DNA from: Aedes albopictus
Lineage: Eukaryota > Arthropoda > Insecta > Diptera > Culicidae
Assembly: GCF_035046485.1 (NCBI RefSeq)
Contig: NC_085138.1
Coordinates: forward strand, 64,038,580-64,102,579
DNA length: 64,000 nt
Reading direction: 5' to 3'
In this document: piece by piece, positions 1 to 10,390 of the stretch
Position numbering within the stretch: the stretch's first letter is position 1
Layout of the letters: the number at the start of each line of letters is the position of its first letter
Translations under genes and position numbers: made by a program
Notes under the pieces: generated by a model
The model's input: only the letters and a program-made list of their open reading frames with translations
What the model was told of the DNA's origin: nothing
The model's database searches: none

Positions 1-290
1 AAACCCCCTCGGACCCCATTTAACACACCTAAGACGGTCCGAAACCCCCGAAAACACCTCCGTAACGCTTCCGTAACGCCTCTGAATCTCGCCGAAAATG
101 CTCTGAAACTTCCTGAAATGCCTCCAAAATCCCCCGTAAACCCCCATGGATTCCATGTAACGCACCTGAGAGGCTCTGAGACTTCCTGAAATAACCCACT
201 CCGACCACATGTAACGCACATGAGACGTTTGGAAACCCCCGAAAACGTACCTGTAACTTTCCTATAAACTCCCCAAGCTTTTGTTTCACG
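1..290. repeat. Degenerate short-period repeat
   Basis: Imprecise repeats of 10-30 bp built on phrases such as cctgaaacttcctgaaat and aacccccgaaaac. The same style recurs at 31380-31650. An open frame on the minus strand across it is a by-product of the repeat and not a gene. The array is cut by the window edge. Confidence 0.7.
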
Positions 291-1088
291 TTTACAAAAA
301 AAAAACTCGTGTATAAGAAACTAGTAGGTATGGTAAAAACGTAAAAACCAACATTTGATAGTTTGACTCTATCTTTAAAATTGCATAAGTTATATGTAGT
401 TTTTCGATTTTTAAAAGGATTTATGGAGTCAATTTATTCTAATTTAAAAAATAACGTTCTCGTTATTTTTTTTCTTCAAATTTGGCTTTCTATGTGACCT
501 TCCAAATGCCGCTTGAAGAACTTTTTTATCTTACTAACTCCATGACATATAAGCATTTCAAGACATAGTTGTTTTTAAGTCAGAACTGCCCAAAACATGT
601 GAATGACAAAACTAAGCAACATGTTTCTTTCGGTAATACGACTTTTCAAGTTTAGCAAAACTATTTTTGACCAGAAAACCTTGAAGATTGGTAAATGTCT
701 CTTCTAAATGTTAAATGTTAAATGAATTATAACTTATTGTAACTTTTTATTACACTTTTAGGACCCTTGAAAACGGTCCCAAACGGATCGAAACGTCGGG
801 AATAATCAAAAACTAGTGTTTTCCATTTCCCCTAACACTGCGAAGCCAAACCGTAACAGTACTTAGCAACATGCAATGTTCAGAACAAGTATGCGTCATT
901 ACTTGATCTTCAAATGCTCCGGAGATCACATCTTGGAAAAAAAATCAAATAAAAAGGTTAAAAAAACGTTTTTGGAGCGATCATCCTAAGTCAAAACGTA
1001 AAACTAACCTACTACGTTCAAATTTGGAGCTAGATAAAAGGTGTCTTCGGCAAAGTTGCTCGCAATAGCATTTCCTTTAACTGCTGAA
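291..1088. other. AT-rich stretch without a gene
   Basis: No coding region or repeat boundary was recognised. It contains one copy (1043-1058) of the motif GTCTTCGGCAAAGTTG, which recurs elsewhere in the window. Confidence 0.6.
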
Positions 1089-1094
1089 GTACTC
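1089..1094. repeat. Target-site duplication GTACTC, left
   Basis: GTACTC lies directly before the left LTR and is repeated directly after the right LTR at 9680-9685. This fixes the borders of the LTR element. Confidence 0.85.
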
Positions 1095-1594
1095 TGGGGT
1101 TCGAATTCTTAACTAAGATCTCGCATCGAACCGATCACACCAAATGTCTGTCCGGAGACAATTGGTGTACTAAAGGAACTTTGGTTCCTTCAGATTGAAT
1201 TACTTTTGACTTGCAACTATTCCAATGACTAGCGGTGTCTGAAGATCAGAGCGCTATTGGAGGGTTTCGGTATGCCAGCAGACATTGAAACAAATAGTTT
1301 GATAGTCCAAAGAAGACTGCCGAGTTTATTGAAATCCTTCTTTTATATCATTTTACATTTGATTATTCTTATGGCCTAAAGGGTAAAACACCTGGGGTTG
1401 ATGTTTATAAACAATATTTATGGCTTAAACTTCCGCGCGCCCATCCGATAGTATTTTGGTTAACTTGCGCTTTTTGGCTTGCGCTTTACGGTGACTAATG
1501 GGGTGTTATTGTAAATACGCTGATGGGTACGCGTTAGCTTGCCTTTGAATGGTTTGACAAATAATTAAGGTAATGCGGGAGTATGTCTAGTACA
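1095..1594 (-). repeat. 3' LTR
   Basis: 500 bp, matching 9180-9679 except for one visible difference (t/g) about 12 bases from the outer end. It is the 3' LTR because the element reads on the minus strand and the polypurine tract abuts it. Confidence 0.93.
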
Positions 1595-1608
1595 CCTCCC
1601 CTCTTTTT
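1595..1608 (-). other. Polypurine tract
   Basis: Read on the minus strand, AAAAAGAGGGGAGG ends exactly at the 3' LTR. This is where plus-strand DNA priming is expected. Confidence 0.85.
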
Positions 1609-1944
1609 ATGAATGATTTAATGAAATTTTGGATGAAATGAAATCATTCACTACAACCATCCCAGAAGTTTTTCTTTACATTATTGTATAATTGTTATAA
1701 TTGGTTTGTATTGTAATTTGTTATAATTTGTTCTTCTCTTTTTTTTTTTTTTGTTGGTTTACATATTACTGTTTGTTATAGTTTGAATTTACATTTGAGT
1801 TTGCTTATGATTTTACACTGAAAAAAAATATTATACTAATGAACTAATGGTTTTTTGTTTCGTATTTTTTTTTGAATTCTATTATTTTTTCAAGGTAATG
1901 TCGGTTCCCATTAAATTTATATTCACTTCTAACTTCTATTTTTT
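1609..1944 (-). other. Untranslated spacer between integrase stop and PPT
   Basis: About 335 bp of AT-rich sequence with no open frame of note. The absence of an env-like ORF here argues that the element is a plain retrotransposon and not an errantivirus. Confidence 0.7.
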
Positions 1945-3207
1945 TTACATTTTTATAATTCTGTTTGTATGTACAATTGTTAACTTTCTTGAATTTAGCT
2001 CTTCCAATTTACAATTTTGCTCTTGGACCTCCTTTACTTTATACGGTCCGATGTAATGAGGGTCTAATTTTTTTCTATTTTCATTGGTGATGTATACTAA
2101 ATCTCCTTTTGATATTTTAATTGAATTTGTGTATTTATTCAAATTTTGTAATCTGTTATGTTTCTCTTTTATTAATTTTTCTTTTGCTATAAGATTTGAT
2201 TTTTGCAGTTTATATTTAAGTTCATTACAATATTGTTCTACATTGTATACTGGATCTACTTTATTTTTAAAAATATCTTGAGGTAAATTAGCCTTTCTTC
2301 CAAATATCAGTTCAAAAGGTGTGTAATCAGTATCAGTATGAGAAGTAGTGTTGTAAACAAATGAATAAAATTTTATCCAATCATCCCAATCGTCATGGTG
2401 TTCATTTGAAAAAGATCGTAGATACTCATTGAGGCATCTATGATTTCTTTCCAATGCACCTATGGTTTGAGGATGATATGCTGTGGCAAAGTTTTGTTTG
2501 AATTTTAGTATTTTTCCTATTTGTTCCATTATTTCATTCTTGTATTCTGTTCCTTGGTCCGACTTAAGTTCAAGAAAATTTCCATATATGAGTATGAAGT
2601 TTTCAACCAAAGCTCTTGCTATAGTTGAAGCTTCTTTATTTGATATAGGCATTATGACAACATATTTTGTTAAATCACACTGTATAGTTATGCAATACCG
2701 ATTGTTACTGTTGGTCCTTGGTAAAGGTCCTACTGTATCAATTGATATTACGTCAAATGCTTTTGCTGGTGTAGTAGTTACTATGTTTGGTTCCTTGGTA
2801 TGCTTATACACTTTGTTGATTCTACAATATCTGCAGTTCTTGACGAATCGGGTAATTGTTTTTTTCATACTCTTCCAAACATATTTGTCTCGTAGTTTTC
2901 TGTATAATCGGTTTTGACCGATGTGACCTCCCGTAGGTGTCACGTGATAATCGTGCAGTATTTTCTGGATATCCTCTGCCTTTTCGATTTTTCTGCGTGG
3001 TTTATATAATAATATTTCCACGTATTTGAGTGTTTTTATCGCGATGTTTTTAAACAGTTCTACTGGTAGAATTGTGAATATTTCATTTTGTGTCGACATT
3101 GCAAGCTTGTTTATTTTCATTCTTTGAAGCATATCATTCAGTTCTAATTTTAAATTTTCTTCCGTATACGTATGCTTTAAAATTGTTGATCGCCCAATGA
3201 ATGGCAA
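1945..3207 (-). pseudogene. Integrase part of pol
   Basis: A 420-codon open stretch. Around residues 88-128 it carries the HHCC zinc site (H88, H95, C125, C128). The DDE catalytic triad follows at D157 (in SIDTVGPL), D217 (in KSDQGTEY) and E253 (in ALERNHR), giving the D-35-E spacing of retroviral-type integrases. The C-terminal part has a chromodomain-less GPYKV-type tail and stops at 1945. The first 25 or so residues are RNase H sequence read in the wrong frame: the 3' part of RNase H is missing, and RNase H and integrase meet in different frames around 3135-3150. The integrase domain itself looks intact, but it cannot be made as part of a normal Pol from this copy. Confidence 0.9.
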
Positions 3208-4048
3208 TCATTTCTTGATAAATAGTATGTTTTTTTGATTCCGCTTTGTTGAATGTCTTGCTACCGTAAGATACCGGTAAGTCATTACCATCATAGTCTT
3301 GTGATAACACTGCACCACATCCAACATTAGAAGCATCCGTTGTAATAATAAATTCTTTTGAGAAGTCTGGATATCTTAAAATTTGTGGTGACAACAAATG
3401 AGATTTTAAATTTTCGAAAGCTTTTTGACGTTTATCAGTCCATTCAAACTTAACGTTCTTTTTAAGTAAATCATTTAGTGGCTTTGCTATGCCTGCAAAG
3501 TTTGGTACAAAATTTCTATAGTAGTTGCAAAAAGCGACAAATCTGCGAACTTCGTCAGCATTTGTCGGAACTGGATAATTTTTTACTGTTGAATATTTTG
3601 AATCATCAGGGTAGATACCTTTATCCGTAATTTTATGACCTAAATACGTGACTTCGGTCTGAAAAAATTTACATTTGCTTGGATTTAGTTTCAAATTGTA
3701 GTGCCTGAGACGATTAAAAACAGTGATTAAATTTGAAATATGGTGTTTTATAGAACATCCAATGACAATGATGTCATCAATATATATAAAAGCGTGTTCA
3801 GGGGTTAACCCAGCCATGGCTATTGTCATCATACGCTGAAAACTATTTGGGCTGATATTTAGTCCAAATGGCATACGCGTATACTGATAATGACCTGACT
3901 GTGTTGAGAAAGCTGTGTATTTTCTGGACTCTGGTGTAAGGGGAATTTGGTGAAACCCTGACATGAGGTCAAGAGCACTAAAGTATTTTGCTCTACCAAG
4001 TTGATCTAAAATTGAATCAATCCTCGGTAAGGGGAATTTATCTGCCAA
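3134..4048 (-). pseudogene. Reverse transcriptase and truncated RNase H of pol
   Basis: A 304-codon open stretch. RT motif A is SALDLMSGFHQI (D27), motif B contains MPFGL, and motif C is YIDD (D91, D92). The thumb and connection follow. RNase H starts with TTDASNVGCGAVL near residue 235 and has its glutamate in YQEMIAIHW, but the frame ends at IRTE, just where the third catalytic aspartate of RNase H should appear. The remainder of RNase H is deleted. The stretch is joined to the upstream pol piece through a frameshift in an eight-A run at about 4051-4058. Confidence 0.9.
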
Positions 4049-4748
4049 AATTTTTTTTATTTAATTGCCGATAATCAACAACTAATCTCCATTTTTTATT
4101 GTTATTTTCTGATTTTTTTGGGACAAGCAAAATTGGTGAATTATATGACGAAATAGAGGGTTCAATTATGTTTTCTTGAAGCATTTTATCAATTTGCATT
4201 TTAATTTCATGTGTTTGGGAATGAATTTGTTTATAATTTGGTATATACACGGGGATATTATCAGTAAGGTGAATGTCTTGGCTGTAGAAATTATTTGAAG
4301 AAAGTTTATCATCCTTTAAACAAAAGATATCTGCGTAGCTCGTGATCAAATTTTTGAAATCTTGTTGTACAAAACTAGGTATACCCGAAAGATTAATCTC
4401 ATTCAGAATTTGTTCTTGTCGATTGGTTTTTGTAGGTGTATTCTGCGTAGTTTTCAGTACATGATAATTGTCAAAAGGCTCTATAGTGGGATTAATCTGG
4501 TCGTATTTTATAAAAACTGGTTCATTTGTAGTGTTGATGAATTTTGCATATGGTTCGTCCTTGGAAATGATCGTATTGCCAACAAAAATTCCGGTTTGGA
4601 TTTCTTGTGCGTGTACAACCATGTCACTCGGATAAACTCTTTTTGATAGTTTACGAATGGTTTCACTTCTCTGTGGAAGAATGAAGCCATCTTTAAAATT
4701 GTCTTCAATAGGTATGGAAATTGTTTTATTTCCGATGTCAAAATGTAG
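4038..4748 (-). pseudogene. pol segment: PR-RT linker and RT fingers
   Basis: The continuous frame from the inserted element's edge at 4748 down to 4038 holds the linker after protease and the RT N-terminus, including SSYNSPILLVPKK and WRLVVDYRQLNKK. It then runs out of frame at an eight-A run (4051-4058 region), where one extra base shifts it relative to the downstream RT frame. The frame enters directly from the TIR of the inserted element, so pol was interrupted between protease and RT. Confidence 0.85.
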
Positions 4749-4750
4749 TA

Positions 4751-6024
4751 AGGACTGTTCAATTTATAAAACGGACAACTTTACAAGGCTATAAAAAGAA
4801 GACGCGTAGTTCAAATTTAACCACCCTTGCTTCGTTGTTCAGTACATCATCTGTCTTTGTAGTAATCATTTTTGAATCGAATAAAAATAGTTTTATTTTA
4901 TAGAAAATCGACCAGATGTTAAATGAGGTGAATTTTTCGATTACTGAAAATTGAAAATATGTATAAAATAACTGTTCACATATGGTATATCGTTTTAAAT
5001 ACCAGAAAAGTATGTACCATGCTGCAGCAGCATGAGTAACAAACATTCTGGCAAAATTTAAACTCAAACTGAAAATTAAGTGTTGAGATATTAAAGTCTC
5101 AAGTAAGATTCGATTTTTTGAATAAAATTCAATTGTAAAGCAAAAAGGGCATAAAAATATCGAATAATCAATTTTTTATGCATCCAGTGGAAAGTGGGAA
5201 TAATGTGGTTTTAAATGCAGAAAACTGCTTCTTAATAGCATTGCTGGTTTGGTTACTGTGCGCTATTACAGACACAGTAATCAAAACAGTTTCGTTCTTT
5301 AAAAGTCTTCCAAATAACAATGCAACCTAATGCAAATTTTGCATTACAATGAAGTTGGAAATTAAAACTTTGCATTCGATTATTAATAAATAAGGTGTAC
5401 AATAACATAGGACCAACTTTGATGGGAAAAAAATAATAACAAGATTCGTTAGAGTCGAAAGTCTGCACCAATGGAACAAAAAGTAAGACATTTTTTAATA
5501 TGACCATCTTTATGGATAATTTTTTTTAAGAAAAATGCAATTATAAGTAAATTTTTCTTCTGCATCATTCAGAGAGCAATATTCTACTACTCTGGACACA
5601 TTTTTAGCCGAATCCGTGATGCTATTGCAACACAGGACTTAAATGAATATTTTTTTAACAATTTCTATGAAAATAAGTCAACTCTTTATATCAAGCCGGA
5701 GACTACTTCGTGCATTATTACTGACCAACTATTGAGCTTTACCTTTAGTAGAATAGTATAACATTCCAATACATTGAAAACTTCATGAAAATGCGCATGT
5801 TAAGTATGTGGAAAATTATGTTGAATATTGAAAACTGGGTTTTTATTGATGTTTTACAAAAACCGCTTCAGTTACACAATAAAGAAGATTTTGCTTAATG
5901 TTATATTTTTCCTACATTTGGGAATAACTATAGAAAGTTATGCAAAAAACTGATAATGATTTTATTGAAAAATATAAAAGATATCGCACAAGCAAGTTGT
6001 CCGTTTTATAAATTGAACAGTCCT
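4751..6024. mobile_element. Non-autonomous TIR element inserted in pol (TA target)
   Basis: 1274 bp bounded by perfect 31-bp terminal inverted repeats starting AGGACTGTTCAATTTATAAA (4751-4781 and 5994-6024), each flanked by TA (4749-4750 and 6025-6026). The TA duplication and ~1.3-kb length fit the Tc1/mariner superfamily. I see no transposase frame on either strand; the short open frames inside are AT-rich and unrecognisable. Pol coding resumes directly on both sides, which confirms the borders. Confidence 0.9.
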
Positions 6025-6026
6025 TA

Positions 6027-6411
6027 ACCAAGAATCGTAGTCTATTTTGCACCTGTTGGTAGTGAGAAAGTCGCGCCCTAAAATACCATCTGTTTGTATT
6101 GGAAAATTTTTTGACACTAATTGAAAAGAATGTTTTACTTTTAACCCATTTTCAAAAAATATCTCAGTATCAGTGGAAGCTAGTGTTTCAATAGTTTTAT
6201 CAGAAATTCCTGTCAATTTAATTTTTTTTGCAATGTTTACGATCCTGTCAGGTCTAACTTTGTTAATTTTAAATAGGGAAATATCTGCTCCACTGTCGAC
6301 TATTAAAGTTACTTTATCTTCGGACATCTCAGTACCAACGGAAACAAAATTAGACGCATTTAAATTTATTGAGAGGATCGTTCGGTTCGATCCGCTCTCT
6401 CTCCTAAAAAA
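6027..6411 (-). pseudogene. Start of pol: aspartic protease
   Basis: This frame is open from the slippery heptamer at 6405-6411, passes the gag stop at 6366-6368, and encodes a retroviral-type aspartic protease with active site VDSGADISLF and the later GILGRDFL motif. It ends at the edge of the inserted TIR element. It is in the -1 frame relative to gag, with no suitable early ATG before the overlap. Expression as a Gag-Pol fusion by -1 frameshifting is the natural reading. Confidence 0.85.
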
Positions 6412-7698
6412 GATTCTTGACTTTCCTCACGATCTTCATTTCGATCGCAGGCATGGGGAAAACGGTTCTCCTGTGGTGTGGCATGATAAATTCTACCACG
6501 ACCCGATCCATTTCTGTTGGTGTTTTCGTTATATCTTCGTTGATGTTGGTCTTGCGGAGCGTTGTTTTGAGCGTAATTCCTGTTATGACTTCCACGCCAA
6601 TTCGAATTGTGGCCTCCGCGTGTTGGGGGATTGCCTCGACGTTCCTCGTTTTGCTGATAACCATTCTGATACCATGATCTATCTTGTTGATAGTAGGAGT
6701 TCTGGTATGGAAGTCTATTGTTGTAAGAGTTCCTTCCTCCTCTTTGTCCTCTTTTGGAGTGTTCAAAATACAACACTTGCATTGAAGTGCATTCGTCGTT
6801 ATCATTTTCTGCTGCTCTACCTATGGCATCATTTAGGGTATTAAATGTGCCTGCTTTGAGTATCGTTTTTAAACTCGGATTTTTTACGCCATTGGCTAAA
6901 GCTTTTGTGCCTGCTTTATTCGCCATTTTTGTTGCTGTATCTAGTGCTATACCATCATTTATGTATGCTGCTTCTAGTTGAGTAGTGAACTCTTCTATCT
7001 CACTAGTAAATTTATTCAGTGTTCCGTGTTGCTTTGCTGCGTTCAATTTCGCTAGTACTACATCAGATGATACGTGTTGCTTGCATTTTTGGTTAAGGCT
7101 GTTAATAATCGCGTCAATATTTGCTGGTGCTTCTCCTACCGCGGATTTCGCTTTTTTCTCCAATTTTGACAGAACTATCTGTAATGCGACAGGTTCTGTT
7201 GCAGCTGTTACAATAGTCTTCAAAGCTTTTAATGCTGCAATTATGTTGCTCAATTTATCGCCATTCCCGTCATATTGGGGAATGAGGGATGAGGCTATTT
7301 TAATTACTTCGGTCGCATTTACCATGTTGTCTTCTTCTTCTTGTTCTGGTAAATTTAATAAAATTTGTGTAGGTTTCAACCGTCTAAATAAGATAATAGT
7401 CGAAACTAATGTCTTCAACGGGATTGTTCGTTTTGTATTTTTTAATTTAGTATCTAATATTTGTTGAATCTTGAAAAATGCATTTCGTGAAGTTTTTTCA
7501 ATATGATTCAATTTTGATTCTGATATTGAATCCTCTAAAAGAATAAGACTTCTTTGTATTTCAGTATACAATTGTCTACTAAGCTTCTCTTTTTCAAGAA
7601 GTGTGCGATATAAGAATTTTTTGTAAATAGATTTTTTTTAAATTCGATTCTAGTGTTATTAGTTCTTGAAGTCTTTGTTCTAATTCCACTATATTCAT
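6366..7698 (-). pseudogene. gag (structural polyprotein), frameshifted near its start
   Basis: Gag builds the virus-like particle in which reverse transcription occurs. The long frame (about 400 codons, 7571 to 6366) is a helical capsid-like region followed by an Arg/Gly/Asn-rich tail with several RGG and RG repeats (about residues 270-360), which probably binds RNA. No CCHC zinc knuckle is present. The likely true start is the ATG at 7696-7698: it opens a frame that matches a coiled-coil-like N-terminus but leaves frame at an eight-A run (7632-7639). One extra A there explains why the long frame has no early ATG. Pol overlaps the 3' end in the -1 frame. Confidence 0.8.
6405..6411 (-). promoter_or_regulatory. 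-1 ribosomal frameshift heptamer
   Basis: The minus strand reads T TTT TTA in the gag frame (zero-frame codons tct ttt tta). This is a classic X XXY YYZ slippery site. Slipping by -1 here leads straight into the open protease frame, about 40 bases before the gag stop. Confidence 0.75.
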
Positions 7699-8640
7699 TT
7701 CAGAAATGCATATTTTACTATTTGTTTATAACATATTAGAAAAAATTGAACGTCTATACATACAAGTTATTTATATGTTTTGTACATCTTAATTTAAAAA
7801 TATATGTTTATAGTCTATGTTTTTACTCTCACCATCGCCCAGTGTGGTCTCCGAAGTGTCTTACGCCAGAATCTCGCAGTCGTCAAATCGTTGATTCAAA
7901 TTCACCACTGGTACACTGCATTCTCCTTTTCTGCACTCTGCACCTGCTTCTTCGTCGGTGTTGTAGGCAATAGACTTACTTAGTGAAATACGCGACCTGT
8001 TGACGCACAGATCTCGGATACGTTGGTTGCCACAAATTGTATAGCTGGTTGCATTTTGTTCTGATGAAGCGTTACCTTTTTAGTTCAGCTCATACTGTTT
8101 GCGAGCATTTATCGTTTTATTTCACTTTAGCACTTCACTTTCAGTATACAATAGCCATCACTCGTCCGCCAATGTTCTTCTGGATCGCTTCGTGGTGCGT
8201 CATCAGACCTGTCACGGAGATATTTCTGCTTCTCCTCACAAAAAGTTCATTCACTACGTTTGTTATCCCCTCCATTTTTCACTTCGTTAATCAGTTCAGG
8301 ATCGTTACATCAGTTTTCCCCACTAAGCTCCTGTGTATGCTAATATTGGAGGACTCTGGAAGGGCTTCCGCTCTTTTGGCTACTACGTATCGTCAAATGT
8401 TCTTCACTGTTAAATGTAATTCGTTGGGGTGCGTTGCACTTCGCATCAGCTGATGGGTGGGCTGTACGGCAACAATTTTTCGCGAACCGCACTCGCAAGC
8501 GTTTTTATCGATTCACTCACTGCTTCGCATAGCGTAGCTACGACGATGACAACGGGGACGTGTGCATGCACTCTTCGATTGGTGCTGCTCGTGACTTGGA
8601 TGTTTTACTTACGGTGCCAAGGAATTTTTAAAGAGGTTTT
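7699..8640 (-). other. 5' leader of the LTR element, no clear gene
   Basis: About 940 bp between the 79-residue leader ORF and gag. Only short open frames without recognisable features are present. Long leaders with small ORFs are known in mdg1/412-type elements. Confidence 0.6.
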
Positions 8641-8880
8641 TCACGATCGCGCTGCGACACTGGCCAGTTCTTCTGCCTTTTTCTGTGTTTTCTTTTGTAT
8701 ATACTTTTTCACTGTATTGTACATAGTAATGGCAAATTGTACTGCTACTATTGCTAGTATTATCTGCAGCATTAGTTTATTTTCCTCGAATTTTTCAGAG
8801 TGTTCACTTTGCATGTTAATAATATCGATATGGCTGTCGCCATTATGCTCAACATGAGCTTTCGACTCTTCACTTCCCAT
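8641..8880 (-). CDS. Leader micro-ORF, 79 residues with one membrane helix
   Basis: The ATG at 8878-8880 opens a frame with an acidic, His-containing N-terminus and then a strongly hydrophobic stretch (about residues 37-55, including MLQIILAIVAVQFAITMY). A Lys-rich C-terminus with several KK pairs follows. This is the layout of a small single-pass membrane protein with a basic tail. It lies between the 5' LTR and gag of the LTR element, where mdg1/412 relatives also have small leader ORFs. It has no recognised family. It could be a real accessory protein or a translated leader ORF that tunes gag expression. The frame is intact although pol is not. Confidence 0.5.
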   Translation of the reverse strand: MGSEESKAHVEHNGDSHIDIINMQSEHSEKFEENKLMLQIILAIVAVQFAITMYNTVKKYIQKKTQKKAEELASVAARS

Positions 8881-8934
8881 TTTCAAATTGTTTTTGCAGA
8901 CAACCCGGACAAAAAAAAAATTACTAAAATCACA

Positions 8935-9075
8935 CTAGTTTGTTAAAATAGCGTTCTTCGCTAGCGTCATTTGTTCTCGAAACTCGATAAATTCTTCAAT
9001 CACAATCATGGTTAGGTAAACTGTTGCTGCAAAACAAGCTATTGCACATAACCACATTTTCACATGTCCTTCCAT
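8935..9075 (-). CDS. Leader micro-ORF, 46 residues with one membrane helix
   Basis: The ATG at 9073-9075 begins a 46-residue frame stopping at 8935-8937. Residues about 7-26 (MWLCAIACFAATVYLTMIVI) are hydrophobic and include two cysteines. They are followed by an acidic and then mixed tail. It is the first ATG-initiated frame of note after the primer-binding site, so a scanning ribosome would meet it before the 79-residue ORF and gag. Function unknown. Its resemblance in layout to the next leader ORF is the only support that it is more than chance. Confidence 0.4.
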   Translation of the reverse strand: MEGHVKMWLCAIACFAATVYLTMIVIEEFIEFREQMTLAKNAILTN

Positions 9076-9157
9076 TTGATTTATTTTCGAGTCACTACAC
9101 TATTACATTACTACCCAATTTTCATATGTTATTCTTCGTTCTTTCTCGAAGATTGCA

Positions 9158-9177
9158 GGAATGTCGAACGGTCGCCA
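9158..9177 (-). other. Primer-binding site, tRNA-Arg-like
   Basis: Two bases inside the 5' LTR the minus strand reads TGGCGACCGTTCGAC. The first nine or ten bases match the complement of an arginine tRNA 3' end (CGGTCGCCA), the primer known for mdg1 and 412. The match weakens after the tenth base. Confidence 0.65.
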
Positions 9178-9179
9178 TC

Positions 9180-9679
9180 TGGGGTTCGAAGTCTTAACTA
9201 AGATCTCGCATCGAACCGATCACACCAAATGTCTGTCCGGAGACAATTGGTGTACTAAAGGAACTTTGGTTCCTTCAGATTGAATTACTTTTGACTTGCA
9301 ACTATTCCAATGACTAGCGGTGTCTGAAGATCAGAGCGCTATTGGAGGGTTTCGGTATGCCAGCAGACATTGAAACAAATAGTTTGATAGTCCAAAGAAG
9401 ACTGCCGAGTTTATTGAAATCCTTCTTTTATATCATTTTACATTTGATTATTCTTATGGCCTAAAGGGTAAAACACCTGGGGTTGATGTTTATAAACAAT
9501 ATTTATGGCTTAAACTTCCGCGCGCCCATCCGATAGTATTTTGGTTAACTTGCGCTTTTTGGCTTGCGCTTTACGGTGACTAATGGGGTGTTATTGTAAA
9601 TACGCTGATGGGTACGCGTTAGCTTGCCTTTGAATGGTTTGACAAATAATTAAGGTAATGCGGGAGTATGTCTAGTACA
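9180..9679 (-). repeat. 5' LTR
   Basis: 500 bp, the partner of 1095-1594. It should hold the promoter and start of the genomic RNA on the minus strand; I did not pin down a TATA box. Confidence 0.93.
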
Positions 9680-9685
9680 GTACTC
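9680..9685. repeat. Target-site duplication GTACTC, right
   Basis: Matches 1089-1094. Confidence 0.85.
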
Positions 9686-10390
9686 GATCACATATGACTC
9701 AAAATTAGAAAGTTCTATTCCAGATTAGAGTTAAGACGAGAACCACCCCAATCATTTTTTTTTTGGAAAAGATGCAGCAAACAAATGCAAACTAAACACT
9801 AAAGAAACTCTTCATAGCATCCCGAGCAGGAGAAAATGTGAGTTATAGAGCTAAATTCATACAAAACTCAATATATGTGGGGAATCAGGGTAAAATGAGC
9901 ATAACTTTATTCGCGTGGTCATTGCAATCACTTCTAATCAATTTCTTGTATCATAATCCTCCAAATAAACGCTTTTTAACATACCACCCATAAGTTTCAT
10001 GAGAATTATAGAGCCAATTTCATACAAAACACAATATATGTGGGGCATTAGCGTACAATGAGCATAAATACATAGCGCGAACACTGCCATCAGTTCTAAT
10101 CGATTCCTTGTATCATACTCCACTAAAGAAACCCTTCATAGCATACAAACCTTAAGTTTCTTGTGAGTAATATAGCTAATTTGATACAAAACTCAATATA
10201 TGCGGGGAATTAGGGTGAAATGAGCATAACTACATTCGTGCGGACACTGCCATCACTTTTAATCGATTCCTTGTATCTCAATCCAGTAAAGATATCCTTC
10301 TTAGCATACCACCCATAACTTCCTTGTGAGTTATTTTTTTTTCGCGCGGACATTGTCATCACTTCTTATTGATTCCTTGTATCATAATTC
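9686..10390. repeat. Tandem repeat, about 162-bp period
   Basis: Diverged units with the core caatatatgtggggaat followed by gagcataa and a cactTctaatcgattcctt phrase. Cores start near 9870, 10031 and 10194, and again at 10462 and 10998 in the following block. One unit near 10330 is cut short. Confidence 0.75.

Larger units (their letters stand above)
1095..9679 (-). mobile_element. Ty3/gypsy LTR retrotransposon, mdg1/412-like
   Basis: A complete 8.6-kb element on the minus strand: 5' LTR 9180-9679, primer-binding site, long leader with small ORFs, gag, -1 frameshift site, protease, reverse transcriptase, partial RNase H, integrase, polypurine tract and 3' LTR 1095-1594. The LTRs begin TGG and end ACA on the plus strand, as in the usual TG...CA, and are flanked by GTACTC. 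The domain order PR-RT-RH-IN identifies Ty3/gypsy. The tRNA-Arg-like primer site and RG-rich Gag without zinc knuckles resemble the mdg1/412 lineage. There is no env. The coding part is broken by A-run frameshifts near 7635 and 4053, by a deletion at the RNase H/integrase border near 3140, and by a DNA element at 4751-6024. By eye the LTRs differ at one position, so the insertion looks young despite the broken pol. Confidence 0.93.

Noticed and set aside
1609..1944. env gene of the LTR element
   Set aside because: The space between the integrase stop and the PPT is too short and has no signal peptide or membrane frame.
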